A stretch of DNA of 54,182 nucleotides from Acetoanaerobium pronyense (GCF_017874355.1 NZ_JAGGLI010000018.1:1-54182); one strand, 5' to 3'. Positions 36,980 through 46,604 are shown, counted from the first letter of the stretch. Program-made: numbers and translations. Notes: generated by a model not told the origin, from the sequence alone.

Positions 36980-37045
36980 TTATTTTTCCTCCTGTATTAT
37001 AAAATAATTTTTAATATTTTAAATTCCTCGAAGTTAAGCTGTAAA

Positions 37046-37342
<297 letters not shown>

Positions 37343-37379
37343 CTAATAATATTTTAATTTTATAAATTTTAGTTTAATG

Positions 37380-37406
37380 TTAGCACTCTCTTTAATTGAG
37401 TGCTAA
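37380..37406 (-). promoter_or_regulatory. CIRCE operator (HrcA site) of groES-groEL
   Basis: TTAGCACTC, nine bases and GAGTGCTAA match the CIRCE consensus exactly. It lies between the promoter and the groES start. HrcA binding represses the operon until heat shock. Confidence 0.98.
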
Positions 37407-37417
37407 CTACATTTAAT

Positions 37418-37446
37418 ATGTTATACAAAAATAGAATTTTTTTCAA
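37418..37446 (-). promoter_or_regulatory. Sigma-A promoter of groES-groEL
   Basis: TTGAAA (37441-37446), a 17-bp spacer and TAACAT (37418-37423) on the minus strand, directly upstream of CIRCE. Confidence 0.65.
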
Positions 37447-37522
37447 GTATTTTTTTGAAATTTTTTTCAAAATTCCATCCTCAATTTTTATTTCGAGATA
37501 ATAACCCTATTAGACGAAGACA

Positions 37523-38995
37523 CTAAAGTATAGGTGAAAATAGTCTAGCAAGGGACTCCATAAATCTAGTACGAAGAGGCTTTTTAATTATTTCATCATA
37601 AAAAAGTTCTCTAGAATCCTTCATATCCATATCAAAGATATTATAGAGTTTTTTAATAGTCATAGTATCATATATAAATGCATTTACTTCAAAATTAATC
37701 ATAAAACTTCTTATATCCATGTTTGCAGTCCCTACAGATGCAATCTCACTGTCTATGAGTATGGTCTTTGAGTGAATAAAGCCCTTTTCATAAAGAAAAA
37801 CCCTTCCTCCTATTTTTAAAATCTCTTCAAGATAAGAAAGAGAAGCATGGTATACCATTTTGTGATCCGGAAAAGAAGGGAACATAATCCTTACATCCAC
37901 TCCAGACAATATCGCAGTCTTTAAGGCTGTAAGAAGTGCATCATCTGGAATAAAGTATGGAGTCTGAATATATACAGTTTTTCTCGCTTGGGATATAGAT
38001 GAAAAATAGGCGTTGTATATACTCTCATACTGGTTGTCAGGCCCTGATGATACTATTTGAATTATGGAATCCCCTTTGTATTTTATTGGCGGAAAAAGTC
38101 TCTCTCCAATAACCTTTTTGTCAGAACCTATATGATAATCAATCAAAAATATTATCTGGAGCATATATACGCTTTCGCCCTCTATCCTCAGATGGGTGTC
38201 TCTCCAAAAGCCAAATTTTGGATTTTTGTGGACATATTCATCTCCGATATTGAGCCCTCCAAGATATCCTATTTCCCCATCTATAATACAAATCTTTCTA
38301 TGATTCCTATAATTGAACTTTCTATGAAAATATGGGAAATGAGCCTGAATAAAAGGTCTTACCTCTACACCCGCATCTTTTAAGCCCTGTAAAAAATCTC
38401 TATGAAAAAAAAGCCTAAAGCTTCCTATATCATCATAGAGAAATCTTATTTTTACCCCTTCTTTAGCTTTTTTTATGAGAAGCTCTCTGAGTCTTCTTCC
38501 TATTTCCGAATCCTTTACAATAAAGTATTCTAGATGAACATAGTCTTTTGCATTTTCTATATCTTTCATCATTTCATTGAATTTTTCAACACCCTCTGTA
38601 AATATCTTTACGTCATTATTAAGTGTAAAGGGTGCCCTCTCAGAGTTTAGTATAAGCTGCATTACTTTTTTCTTTATTGCATGTTTTCTATTACTAAATA
38701 CAAGATCTTCTTTTAGGGCATATTTTTGGTGCATAGTAAGCCTTTGAAGACTTACCATACCTTTGATATCACTAGACATTAGATACTGAGCAACTTTAGC
38801 CTTGGTCTTTTTTATTTTTCCTTTTCTAAGATTTTCTCCAAATAATAAGTAAATGAAAAATCCTATACCTGGAAGAAAGACCATAACCAAAAGCCAACTT
38901 ACTGTCTTTGCTGGATCTCTATTTTCAAAGAAAATAGTAAGAGATACTATTGCAGACAAAACTGTGGTCATGAAAAAAAATATGGTCAAATCCAT
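37523..38995 (-). CDS. cls: Cardiolipin synthase
   Basis: This phospholipase D-family membrane enzyme condenses phosphatidylglycerols to cardiolipin. It is 490 aa. Two N-terminal transmembrane segments (LTIFFFMTTVLSAIVSLTIFF and SWLLVMVFLPGIGFFIYLLF) are followed by two HKD motifs, HRKICIIDGEIGYLGGLN and HSKTILIDSEIASVGTANMD, as the family requires. It is 3 bases from the stop-to-start junction with the glycosylase gene upstream, so the two are probably co-transcribed. Confidence 0.96.
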   Translation of the reverse strand: MDLTIFFFMTTVLSAIVSLTIFFENRDPAKTVSWLLVMVFLPGIGFFIYLLFGENLRKGKIKKTKAKVAQYLMSSDIKGMVSLQRLTMHQKYALKEDLVFSNRKHAIKKKVMQLILNSERAPFTLNNDVKIFTEGVEKFNEMMKDIENAKDYVHLEYFIVKDSEIGRRLRELLIKKAKEGVKIRFLYDDIGSFRLFFHRDFLQGLKDAGVEVRPFIQAHFPYFHRKFNYRNHRKICIIDGEIGYLGGLNIGDEYVHKNPKFGFWRDTHLRIEGESVYMLQIIFLIDYHIGSDKKVIGERLFPPIKYKGDSIIQIVSSGPDNQYESIYNAYFSSISQARKTVYIQTPYFIPDDALLTALKTAILSGVDVRIMFPSFPDHKMVYHASLSYLEEILKIGGRVFLYEKGFIHSKTILIDSEIASVGTANMDIRSFMINFEVNAFIYDTMTIKKLYNIFDMDMKDSRELFYDEIIKKPLRTRFMESLARLFSPIL

Positions 38996-38998
38996 AAA

Positions 38999-39880
38999 TT
39001 ATTTCCTCCCTATTCCTTTCTCCCTTGCATAATAAAAAAGATACTGCTGGGCAAAGCCAGACATGTCCTGAAATTTATCAATTGCATATTCTCTTATTTT
39101 TTTCAAATCCTTTACTTCTTCCTCAAGGTAAAATTCTTCCATTACTCTTTTAACCCATACATCTACTGGAAATACATCATATTTTCCTAGTCCAAATAAA
39201 AGAATACAATCAGATACCTTAGGGCCAATTCCAGGAAGGGCCATAAGATCTCTTCTCGCCATATCTGTGGGAAGATTTTTCAGGTTGTAGAGGTCAACTT
39301 GATGAGAATGTTGAATATAGCTTGTATCCACTATATACCCTCTTCTAAATGCTACCTTGGAATTAATAAGAAGCTCTTCCTTTGCAGAAGAAAGGGCTTT
39401 CGGAGAAGGAAAACTATAGTACTCTTTACCTCTATATTCTCCAAGAGGCTCTCCCAGTTCATTAGAAAGATATTTTATACTTCTTTTAATCATTGGTATT
39501 GCATTTCTTGCAGATATTATAAATGAAATTACAGTCTCAAATGTATCCTGTCTTAAAATCCTAATACCATGTCCAAATTTTACAGATTCATCTAAGTATT
39601 CATCCATCATGGATAGCTTTTCTTTGATAAGGGAATAGTCCTTTTCCATATCAAAATAATGCTTCCATATTTTTTCATATTCCTCTAAGGTTGTATTATC
39701 AAATATTATAGTATCTCCCTCACCTTTAACATTGAGGACTCTGTTCATAGCAACACCTGTATAGGAGCCATCATCTTCTAAATCCCATCTAAAACACTGC
39801 CCACATTCAAATATATGCTTAGGTACAAAATCCTTTGCTCCATCTATAATAACCCTATTTTTTTCAGAATAAATTTTCAT
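38999..39880 (-). CDS. ogg: 8-oxoguanine DNA glycosylase (Ogg1-type, HhH-GPD)
   Basis: This is a base-excision glycosylase/lyase that removes oxidised guanine. It is 293 aa. The Ogg1-type N-terminal domain includes FECGQCFRW. The HhH-GPD motif follows: LMALPGIGPKVSDCILLFGL with the catalytic Lys in GPK, then KYDVFPVDVWVKRVM with the catalytic Asp. AlkA-type alkyl-base glycosylases are relatives, but the FxxGQxFRW segment and catalytic Lys favour Ogg. It lies just ahead of cls and divergent from cobT. Confidence 0.92.
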   Translation of the reverse strand: MKIYSEKNRVIIDGAKDFVPKHIFECGQCFRWDLEDDGSYTGVAMNRVLNVKGEGDTIIFDNTTLEEYEKIWKHYFDMEKDYSLIKEKLSMMDEYLDESVKFGHGIRILRQDTFETVISFIISARNAIPMIKRSIKYLSNELGEPLGEYRGKEYYSFPSPKALSSAKEELLINSKVAFRRGYIVDTSYIQHSHQVDLYNLKNLPTDMARRDLMALPGIGPKVSDCILLFGLGKYDVFPVDVWVKRVMEEFYLEEEVKDLKKIREYAIDKFQDMSGFAQQYLFYYAREKGIGRK

Positions 39881-40068
39881 ATTTTCAGCTCCAGTTCCAA
39901 TTGAAATTTTCTCCTCTGTATACTACCCATTTTAGAGTATAAACTAACCTTTATGGATTAAATAAACAAATGAAAAAATTAATTTATAATGATGTATAAT
40001 ATATACAAAGAGTGATAAAATTAACAAGTCGGCTTAAACTATATTAATAGAAAGAAAGGAACATACAT

Positions 40069-41115
40069 ATGACTATTTTTGAAACCACTATAAACTCTAT
40101 TACAGACCTTGATAAAGAGGCTATGGAAAAAGCAAAGCAAAGACAAGACATCCTTATTAAACCCTTAGGCAGTCTTGGAAAACTAGAAGATATAACTATA
40201 AGACTCGCTGGTATATATGGAGAGTACCTTTTTGATACTTCAAAAAAAGCAGTAATCGCTTTTGCAGCTGATCACGGAGTCTATGAAGAAGGAGTAGCTC
40301 CTCATCCTCAAGAAATCACAAGAATCCAAATCCCAAACTTCGTAAAGGGAATCACAGGAGTTGGGGCTCTTGCAAGATTTGCAGGAGCAGACATCTACGG
40401 TGTCGATGTGGGAATCAAGTACGATAAAGAGCTTGAAGGTGTAACCAACAGAAAGATAAGACAAGGTACTTCAAATATGGCTAAGGGGCCCGCTATGTCA
40501 AGAGAAGAAGCTATCAAATCCATAGAGATAGGAATTGAAGAGACTTCAAAGCTTATAGACGCTGGATACAAAGTGATTGGAATCGGAGAAATGGGAATCG
40601 CAAACACCACTCCTACAAGTGCAATAATATCTGTAATGGGGAGCTATGAGCCTATTGAAGTGACAGGAATAGGTGCAGGACTCAACTCTGAAGGAGTAAT
40701 AAAAAAGGCTAAAGTAATAGAAAATGCAATAAATCTCAATAAGCCAGACATCAATGACCCGATAGATGTGCTTAGCAAGGTTGGAGGATTTGAAATAGGC
40801 GCTATGGTAGGGGCAATATTATGCTGTTCATCAAGAAAAATCCCTGTGGTCCTTGATGGCTTTATTTCATACAGCTCTGCAATTTTAGCAATAAAATTAA
40901 ATCCTAAATCTAAAGAGTATATGATACCTTCTCATTTTTCCGCAGAGCCAGCTTCAAATAAGGCCTTTTCCCTTCTTGGACTTGAGCCAATGCTACAGAT
41001 GGACATGAGACTTGGCGAAGGCTCTGGAGCTGCACTTTGCTTTAATATAATCGAAGCTGCAAATTTTGCATACAATAATATGTCTACATTTGAAGAAGCA
41101 GGTTTTTCTGTTTAA
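40069..41115 (+). CDS. cobT: Nicotinate-nucleotide--dimethylbenzimidazole phosphoribosyltransferase
   Basis: CobT activates the lower-ligand base of cobalamin by making alpha-ribazole phosphate. It is 348 aa. It has the N-terminal KQRQDILIKPLGSLGKLEDI, AADHGVYEEGVAPHPQEIT, GIGEMGIANTTPTSA, and the C-terminal catalytic Glu block MDMRLGEGSGAALCFNII. The ATG follows AAAGGAACA. No other cobalamin gene lies nearby, so it probably serves salvage or remodelling of corrinoids, or is separated from the main cob locus. No cobalamin riboswitch was recognised upstream. Confidence 0.96.
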   Translation: MTIFETTINSITDLDKEAMEKAKQRQDILIKPLGSLGKLEDITIRLAGIYGEYLFDTSKKAVIAFAADHGVYEEGVAPHPQEITRIQIPNFVKGITGVGALARFAGADIYGVDVGIKYDKELEGVTNRKIRQGTSNMAKGPAMSREEAIKSIEIGIEETSKLIDAGYKVIGIGEMGIANTTPTSAIISVMGSYEPIEVTGIGAGLNSEGVIKKAKVIENAINLNKPDINDPIDVLSKVGGFEIGAMVGAILCCSSRKIPVVLDGFISYSSAILAIKLNPKSKEYMIPSHFSAEPASNKAFSLLGLEPMLQMDMRLGEGSGAALCFNIIEAANFAYNNMSTFEEAGFSV

Positions 41116-41216
41116 AAACCAAAAAAACTGAATTTTTAATAATATTTGTTTAAACCTCCTGTGATAAGCCTATAATAAGATTGAACAAAATATTTATATT
41201 ATTAAAGGAGGATATT

Positions 41217-42992
41217 ATGGTAAACAAGAGAATCAAATCATTAGTTTTAGCAATGATTTTGGTAATGTCTGTGGCATTTGCAAACAGTTCACTTATTTTT
41301 GCACAAGAGAATAATGAGCTTGTAATAGTTCACATCAATGACACACATGCCAGAGTTCGCTCATCAATGGATAACGATGGTAATCTTACAGGAGTGGGTT
41401 TTGACAGAATTACTACTTATAGAAATGAACTTTTAAAATCAAATCCTAACGTACTTCTTCTAGATGCAGGTGATACCATTCATGGTCAACCTATAGCTAC
41501 CTTGAGTCAGGGAGAAAGTATCGTAAGACTTTTAAACCTTATGGAAATCGATGCATTTGTTCCTGGAAACCATGATTTTAACTATGGTTTTGATAGACTT
41601 AAGGAACTTGAAAGAATGATGAACTTTCCAGTAATCGCTGCAAACGTAGCTGACACTTCTGGAAATTTAGTATTTGAACCTTATATAATAAAAGAAATGG
41701 AAGGCTTCAAGGTTGGTATATTCGGACTTGCAACTCCAGAAACAGCTTGGAAAACAAACCCAACAAACGTTGAATCCGTTAGATTTACTGATATAGTCGA
41801 AGGAGCTAGAAGCTCAGTTGAAGCCCTAAAAGCTGAAGGAGTAGACGTAATCATAGCTCTATCTCATCTTGGACTTTATGAAGGAGATTATACAAGCGAT
41901 ATCGTAATTAATGCAGTAGATGGAATAGATGTCCTAGTAGATGGTCACAGTCACACTACTCTTGAAGAGGGTCTTATGATAAATGATACCCTTGTAGTAA
42001 GCAGAGGGGAATATGACAAAGCCTTTGGAGTTGTAACTGTAAAACTTCAAGACGGAGCCGTTACTGAAAAAACTGCAATGCTGATTAAAGCTGCTGACGC
42101 TTTAGATATAGAGCAAGATGGAGAAGTTCTAGCTCTTCTTACAGATATAGAAGCAGATGTTCAAGAAGTATTAAATCAGGTAATAGGAAGCTCAGCTGTA
42201 GAACTTGATGGGGCAAGAGAAAATGTAAGAACTGGAGAAAGTAATCTGGGACAGCTTCTTACAGATTCTATGAAATCAGCTTCAGGAGCTGAAATAGCAA
42301 TAACTAACGGTGGTGGAATCAGAGCTTCAATCCCGGCTGGAGAAATCACTAAAAACCATATAGTTACTTCATTCCCATTTGGAAACTACCTTGTAACTAA
42401 AAACATAAAAGGTTCTGATATAGTTGCAGCTCTTGAAGTAGGATCCGCTGGATATCCTGATCAGCTTGGAGCATTCTCTCACGTGTCAGGATTGACTTAC
42501 AATATCGCACCTAATCTTCCTGCAGGCTCAAGAGTAACTGACGTTATGGTAGGCTCTTCTCCTATAGATATGGACAGAGAATACCTAGTTGTAACAAATG
42601 ACTTTATGGCTGCTGGTGGAGATGGTTATGTTATGTTTAAAGATCAACCAGTTGTAAATGAATTTGCTGCAATGGATGAAGTTCTTATAAACTATATCCA
42701 GTCTCTTGGACAAGTACAGGGAACTATGACTCCTAGAATCACTTTCAATGATGTAGAAGCTACACAACCAGAAGTTGAAGAGCCGGTTGTTACACCTGCT
42801 CCAACTCTTCCTTCAAGACCATATGTTGCTCCGTCAACTGTAAATTATGTGGTAGCTGAAGATTCTACAATATTTGAAATTGCAAATCAGCTTGAACAAC
42901 CTTGGCAGTATATAATTGTTTTAAACCCTGAAATAGTTTCAACTATGAGTGAAATTAAAGCAGGGCAAGTACTAAAAGTTCCTTCAAACTAA
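41217..42992 (+). CDS. Secreted 5'-nucleotidase (UshA/metallophosphatase family) with C-terminal LysM
   Basis: This is a 591-aa exported nucleotidase. A signal peptide (MVNKRIKSLVLAMILVMSVAFA, cut near FAQE) is followed by a metallophosphatase domain with NDTHAR, DAGDTIHGQP, GNHDFNYG and DGHSHT. The 5'-nucleotidase C-terminal domain has TNGGGIRASI and SFPFGNYLV. After a Pro-rich linker (about residues 525-545) comes a LysM-like peptidoglycan-binding module (VNYVVAEDSTIFEIANQL ... IKAGQVLKVPSN). The start at 41217 follows AAAGGAGGATATT; a 36-base-longer reading is not supported. It probably acts on extracellular nucleotides at the cell wall. Confidence 0.93.
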   Translation: MVNKRIKSLVLAMILVMSVAFANSSLIFAQENNELVIVHINDTHARVRSSMDNDGNLTGVGFDRITTYRNELLKSNPNVLLLDAGDTIHGQPIATLSQGESIVRLLNLMEIDAFVPGNHDFNYGFDRLKELERMMNFPVIAANVADTSGNLVFEPYIIKEMEGFKVGIFGLATPETAWKTNPTNVESVRFTDIVEGARSSVEALKAEGVDVIIALSHLGLYEGDYTSDIVINAVDGIDVLVDGHSHTTLEEGLMINDTLVVSRGEYDKAFGVVTVKLQDGAVTEKTAMLIKAADALDIEQDGEVLALLTDIEADVQEVLNQVIGSSAVELDGARENVRTGESNLGQLLTDSMKSASGAEIAITNGGGIRASIPAGEITKNHIVTSFPFGNYLVTKNIKGSDIVAALEVGSAGYPDQLGAFSHVSGLTYNIAPNLPAGSRVTDVMVGSSPIDMDREYLVVTNDFMAAGGDGYVMFKDQPVVNEFAAMDEVLINYIQSLGQVQGTMTPRITFNDVEATQPEVEEPVVTPAPTLPSRPYVAPSTVNYVVAEDSTIFEIANQLEQPWQYIIVLNPEIVSTMSEIKAGQVLKVPSN

Positions 42993-43001
42993 TATGAAAA
43001 A

Positions 43002-43040
43002 AAGAACTACGGTATATTTTTCTAATATACCGTAGTTCTT
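43002..43040. terminator. Bidirectional terminator between the nucleotidase and copZ-like genes
   Basis: A perfect 16-bp stem, AAGAACTACGGTATAT with ATATACCGTAGTTCTT, a seven-base loop and T-runs on both sides, sits between convergent genes. Confidence 0.92.
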
Positions 43041-43059
43041 TTTAATTGTTTAAAATTTA

Positions 43060-43269
43060 CTAGTTGATTTCAGTCACCTGATATCCAAATTCCTCAACTG
43101 CACTTTTTAAGGTAGAGTCAGACACTTCTTCTTTCATTGATACTACTGCCTTTCCACCCTTTAAATCAACCTCTACAGATTCTACATTTTCAACATCTTC
43201 AAGAGCCATTTTTACATGAGCTTCACATTTATGGCAAGTCATCCCTGATACCGATAAAGTTTTTTTCAT
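43060..43269 (-). CDS. copZ: Heavy-metal-associated (CopZ-like) copper chaperone
   Basis: This 69-aa single HMA domain starts MKKTLSVSGMTCHKCEAHVK, with the metal-binding MxCxxC. The ferredoxin-like fold is completed by VESVEVDLKGGKAVVSMKEE and ends EFGYQVTEIN. The start at 43269 follows GGAGGATTATT; a 21-base-longer reading is rejected. It is a single gene with a likely CsoR-type operator in front. No copper ATPase lies beside it in this window. Confidence 0.9.
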   Translation of the reverse strand: MKKTLSVSGMTCHKCEAHVKMALEDVENVESVEVDLKGGKAVVSMKEEVSDSTLKSAVEEFGYQVTEIN

Positions 43270-43281
43270 AATAATCCTCCT

Positions 43282-43296
43282 ATACCCCATGGGGGT
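43282..43296 (-). promoter_or_regulatory. Candidate CsoR-type operator upstream of copZ-like gene
   Basis: ATACCCCATGGGGGT is a GC-tract pseudo-palindrome (TACCCC/GGGGGT) in otherwise AT-rich DNA, between a TATAAT (43308-43313, minus) and the ribosome site. CsoR copper-sensor operators have this form. Assignment is by pattern only. Confidence 0.55.
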
Positions 43297-43391
43297 GTTT
43301 TGAATATATTATATCATATCATTTTCTATTTATCTAGATATTGCGATGTATTCTAAATATAAAATATTTTTTAAGTTATAAATTAAAACTA

Positions 43392-44543
43392 CTAACCCTT
43401 AAACTCTTTTAGTATTTTTTCTCTAAGTTCACTATCCATGGCAACATCATATCCAGTAAGAGCCATAGCAGCACTTCCTGTATATATTACATTCTTTCCT
43501 TTTTCTGAAAGAGTTGCAGCTGCAAAGGCTCTAGTGTGTGGATTGAGACTCTCATCTCCAAAACCTATCCACGGATGAATAGATGGAACCCTGTGACTTA
43601 CATTTCCCATATCTATAGACCCTGTCATATCTCTAGTCAAATGTGGTCTTTCAAGTCCTATATACTCTATATTGTCAGAAAACTTTTCTGACAGTACTTC
43701 ATTGGTTCTCATATCCTGATATGAGGCTTCGTAGTTTTTCATTTCAAATGTAGTACCTGTAGCAAGAGCCGCAGCCTCAGCACACTTTACTACCTCCTCT
43801 TTCACAAAATCAAGATACTCTTTTTTTGCTGCCCTAAGATAAAACTTCCCCTGGGCATGCTCAGGTATTATGTTTGCCGCAAGTCCTCCTTCAGATATTA
43901 TTCCAGCTATATTTGCATCTTTTTTAAGCCTTGCTCTTAAAGAAAATGTAAGATTAAATAGATGGATAAGTCCTTCTAGGGCATTTCTTCCCATATGTGG
44001 CTCTGCTGCTGCATGAGCTGTCTGTCCATGAAAATCAAACTGTATAGCTTCAAGGGCAGAGGAAGTACCGCTCTTTGCCATAAGTGCAGTAGGATGGCAC
44101 ATCATGGCGCAAAATAAATCATCAAACGCTCCCTTTTCTACCATCTCAACTTTGGCACCACTTGTCTCTTCCGCAGGAGTACCATATACAACAATTCTTA
44201 GATTAAGATCATCCGCACATTCTTTGAGGGAAGTAGCTGCTCCTACTCCCATAGCTGCAATCGAGTTGTGGCCACACCCATGACCTATCTCTGGAAGTGC
44301 ATCATATTCACAAAGATATCCTATTTTCATTCCCCCTTCAGGGCCGTATTCGGCTCTAAAAGCAGTCTCTATACCAAGGTATTTTTCCTCTACATTAAAT
44401 CCCTGATTTTTAAGGAACTCTATAAGTAGCTTTGAAGACTCAAACTCTTCATATCCAAGCTCTGGATTCTCATAAAGCTTTCTATTTATCTCCAGAAGCT
44501 CCGGCATGATTTTGTTTAACTTAGCTATAATCTTATCTTTCAT
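43392..44543 (-). CDS. M20-family amidohydrolase (AbgB/N-acyl-amino-acid hydrolase type)
   Basis: This 383-aa metallopeptidase-like amidohydrolase has metal-ligand segments IGYLCEYDALPEIGHGCGHNSIAAMG and YGTPAEETSGAKVEMVEKGAF, a dimerisation domain (FDFHGQTAHAAAEPHMGRNALEGLIH), and C-terminal TGSIDMGNVSHRVPSIHPWIG. This looks like the p-aminobenzoyl-glutamate hydrolase/aminoacylase branch. The exact substrate cannot be told; peptide or acyl-amino-acid hydrolysis would suit an amino-acid fermenter. It is a single gene on the minus strand next to the accessory island. Confidence 0.88.
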   Translation of the reverse strand: MKDKIIAKLNKIMPELLEINRKLYENPELGYEEFESSKLLIEFLKNQGFNVEEKYLGIETAFRAEYGPEGGMKIGYLCEYDALPEIGHGCGHNSIAAMGVGAATSLKECADDLNLRIVVYGTPAEETSGAKVEMVEKGAFDDLFCAMMCHPTALMAKSGTSSALEAIQFDFHGQTAHAAAEPHMGRNALEGLIHLFNLTFSLRARLKKDANIAGIISEGGLAANIIPEHAQGKFYLRAAKKEYLDFVKEEVVKCAEAAALATGTTFEMKNYEASYQDMRTNEVLSEKFSDNIEYIGLERPHLTRDMTGSIDMGNVSHRVPSIHPWIGFGDESLNPHTRAFAAATLSEKGKNVIYTGSAAMALTGYDVAMDSELREKILKEFKG

Positions 44544-44695
44544 ACAAATCTCTCCCTCTATGTTTTTTATACGATTTTAAATATTATACCCAAATTTCTT
44601 TCTCAAAACTTTTCCGTATTCACGACCCAAGTACCCTATCGTTTTATAGTTGGAGTGAAACCACGTCGTTATACGACAAACAAATATACATACAC

Positions 44696-45574
44696 CTAAG
44701 GTAAATCAAATAAGACTCGTATATTAAAATCTGGATTAAATAAATCTGACTCATCATTACATTCCTCAATCCACCACGAGCTAAAAAAATCTTCTACCAT
44801 ACCTTCTGAAAATGTTAGCCAAAGGTTAAGTGGAAATGGTTGTTTTCTAGTAATATAACCTAATCTATAATAATCTTCCCTATCGACAAAGTTGCGACCA
44901 CCATATTTGTACTCAACAACCTTAAAAAAATATTCTTCTTTTATTTTATATTCTTCCTTTAAATCAGCTTTAAAAAAACTTTTCTCCAATCGTTCACTAT
45001 TAAATTGAGCTAATTCAAGCAAACATCGTGTTATTTCTTCTAATTCTATTAAATCAATTTTTGAAATTTGATTATTTTTACCATTAGATGGAAATGCATA
45101 TGAGAAAAGTTCTCTATTATCCTTTGCCAGTGTTATAAACTTAATAATTCTTTCACCTTCTTCACTACTAATGCTTTTAAGGATATTAGAAGTATTTTTT
45201 ATAATTTTACTATGAGACATCGTTACTATTTGCCCATTATTCCATAGAGTTTCTGGCGATGTAAGAACTAAAGCTCTGCAAGCAGAAAGCAAAGTATAAT
45301 ATATTAAATATGATTCCGTTATCATTACATTTTTCTCTATTGAATATTCTAAGGAATTACAAAATAAAGTTGAAGCTAATATCATTTTACATGCTAGATA
45401 ATTTCTCACAATCCATTCGGAGTGTAAATTATCATTCCACCCTTGCACTAATTTATCAGTTCTCTTAATAAATCTACATCCATATCTCTCTAATTCTTCG
45501 CTTTCAAAATAATTATTTAATGATTTATAGTTGTACGAAACACCGCTAAGAATTCTTACTATTGCTTGTGACAT
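44696..45574 (-). CDS. Unrecognised accessory protein (292 aa)
   Basis: I do not recognise this family. It is a soluble, mostly helical protein rich in Glu, Ser, Leu and aromatic residues. The middle (ESYLIYYTLLSACRALVLTSPETLWNNGQIVTMSHSKIIKNT) resembles helical HEPN-like proteins in which a polar residue and a His sit on paired helices, but no clear Rx4-6H motif is present. The start at ATG 45574 follows GGAGG. It is followed by about 150 bp of non-coding DNA with inverted repeats. Together with the 45788 gene it forms an island unlike the housekeeping neighbours. Confidence 0.75.
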   Translation of the reverse strand: MSQAIVRILSGVSYNYKSLNNYFESEELERYGCRFIKRTDKLVQGWNDNLHSEWIVRNYLACKMILASTLFCNSLEYSIEKNVMITESYLIYYTLLSACRALVLTSPETLWNNGQIVTMSHSKIIKNTSNILKSISSEEGERIIKFITLAKDNRELFSYAFPSNGKNNQISKIDLIELEEITRCLLELAQFNSERLEKSFFKADLKEEYKIKEEYFFKVVEYKYGGRNFVDREDYYRLGYITRKQPFPLNLWLTFSEGMVEDFFSSWWIEECNDESDLFNPDFNIRVLFDLP

Positions 45575-45787
45575 CTGCACCTCCTTGTTTTTATGTCATA
45601 TAATGTTTCTACCATTCTCGACACCTTCGAACTATACCTCATGTATAGGCTGCCTTGACGTTACACTTACTAAATTAGAAGAGTGATGTTCTGAACTTGC
45701 TCTTCGACTTTGTTCTTACACCACTGTGGGAATACCCTGTTATCTAAAGTTATGCTTCTAGCTAAACTACAAAAAATAATTTATATC

Positions 45788-46306
45788 TTATTCTTGTCTT
45801 GCTGATATGTCCCAATCCTCATCATATTGTTTGATAAGAGATAATCCATTACATACGTACTTCTCAATTTCAAGTTCTACTGTCCAATAATTACTCCCAT
45901 GAAAACCTTCCAGATTTATAATTGGTAAGTAGTATTGAAAACGCTGAATTTCTTTTTTGGGTTCTACTTTAGGAACAAATTTTTTTCCATGAATTACTTT
46001 ATTACACGCTTCTCGTAAATCCAATTTGTATTGTCTATTATTAATAAAAAAATTACCGACGATCTCATAAGGTAACCTGATTTTCTTATCTTTCTCCTTA
46101 AATTTATCATCAATCATCCTTAGATTTATTGATGTTGAGATTAATTTTTCTTGTATTATAAAGCCCTCCGTGAAATGAATCGTTAACAAATCTTTATCTA
46201 CAAACTTATTTAGCAATTGGTGATTATATTTACTCGAAGAAATTATGCTAAGTAATATAACCAAATCCTTTTCAATTGTTTCAGTATCAAAAAGATATTT
46301 ACTCAA
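45788..46306 (-). CDS. Unrecognised accessory protein with a LREACNKVIHG motif (172 aa)
   Basis: The family is not recognised. It is a soluble, helix-rich N-terminal region (DTETIEKDLVILLSIISSSKYNHQLLN) with the motif DLREACNKVIHGKKF near residue 100, reminiscent of the Arg...His pair of HEPN-type proteins, although the spacing is one residue longer than the usual R-x4-6-H. The C-terminal beta-rich tail contains GSNYWTVELEIEKYV. The start is TTG (46304-46306) behind GGAGG with 6-bp spacing. Both this and the 44696 gene lie in an AT-rich segment with long non-coding flanks, suggesting acquisition by transfer. Confidence 0.72.
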   Translation of the reverse strand: MSKYLFDTETIEKDLVILLSIISSSKYNHQLLNKFVDKDLLTIHFTEGFIIQEKLISTSINLRMIDDKFKEKDKKIRLPYEIVGNFFINNRQYKLDLREACNKVIHGKKFVPKVEPKKEIQRFQYYLPIINLEGFHGSNYWTVELEIEKYVCNGLSLIKQYDEDWDISARQE

Positions 46307-46604
46307 TTTAAACCTCCACTAAACAGTGTTAATCCAACCTAAGAATTAAGTATTATCTGTGCCCAATTTCATATAACGTTTATATCCCAGAATTTCGAGA
46401 GCTAACATTATATAAGTTATAAAAATTTAGTGTTTAAAAAATAAGGCACTTCTGCCCCTTTACCCTCTAAGTTAATCCACCTATCTACTCAATCTCATCC
46501 CCCCATATACAAGTTTAACACTTTTTATCTATCGGTACATTAGAAGAATAGTGAATTTTCTATGAATTCAATTTTATATACTTGTTTTAGATATATAAGG
46601 CAAT
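46307..46604. other. Gene-free stretch with attC-like inverted repeat
   Basis: There is no convincing gene in this roughly 300-bp AT-rich stretch. On the minus strand TATAACTTATATA and, about 40 bases on, TATAAACGTTATA form an imperfect inverted repeat (46383-46436) reminiscent of integron cassette ends (TATAAC...GTTATA). No integrase is in the window. The rest shows nothing I can interpret. Confidence 0.35.

Noticed and set aside
39881-40068. Cobalamin riboswitch upstream of cobT
   Set aside because: The region is short and AT-rich with no recognisable B12-box-like sequence.
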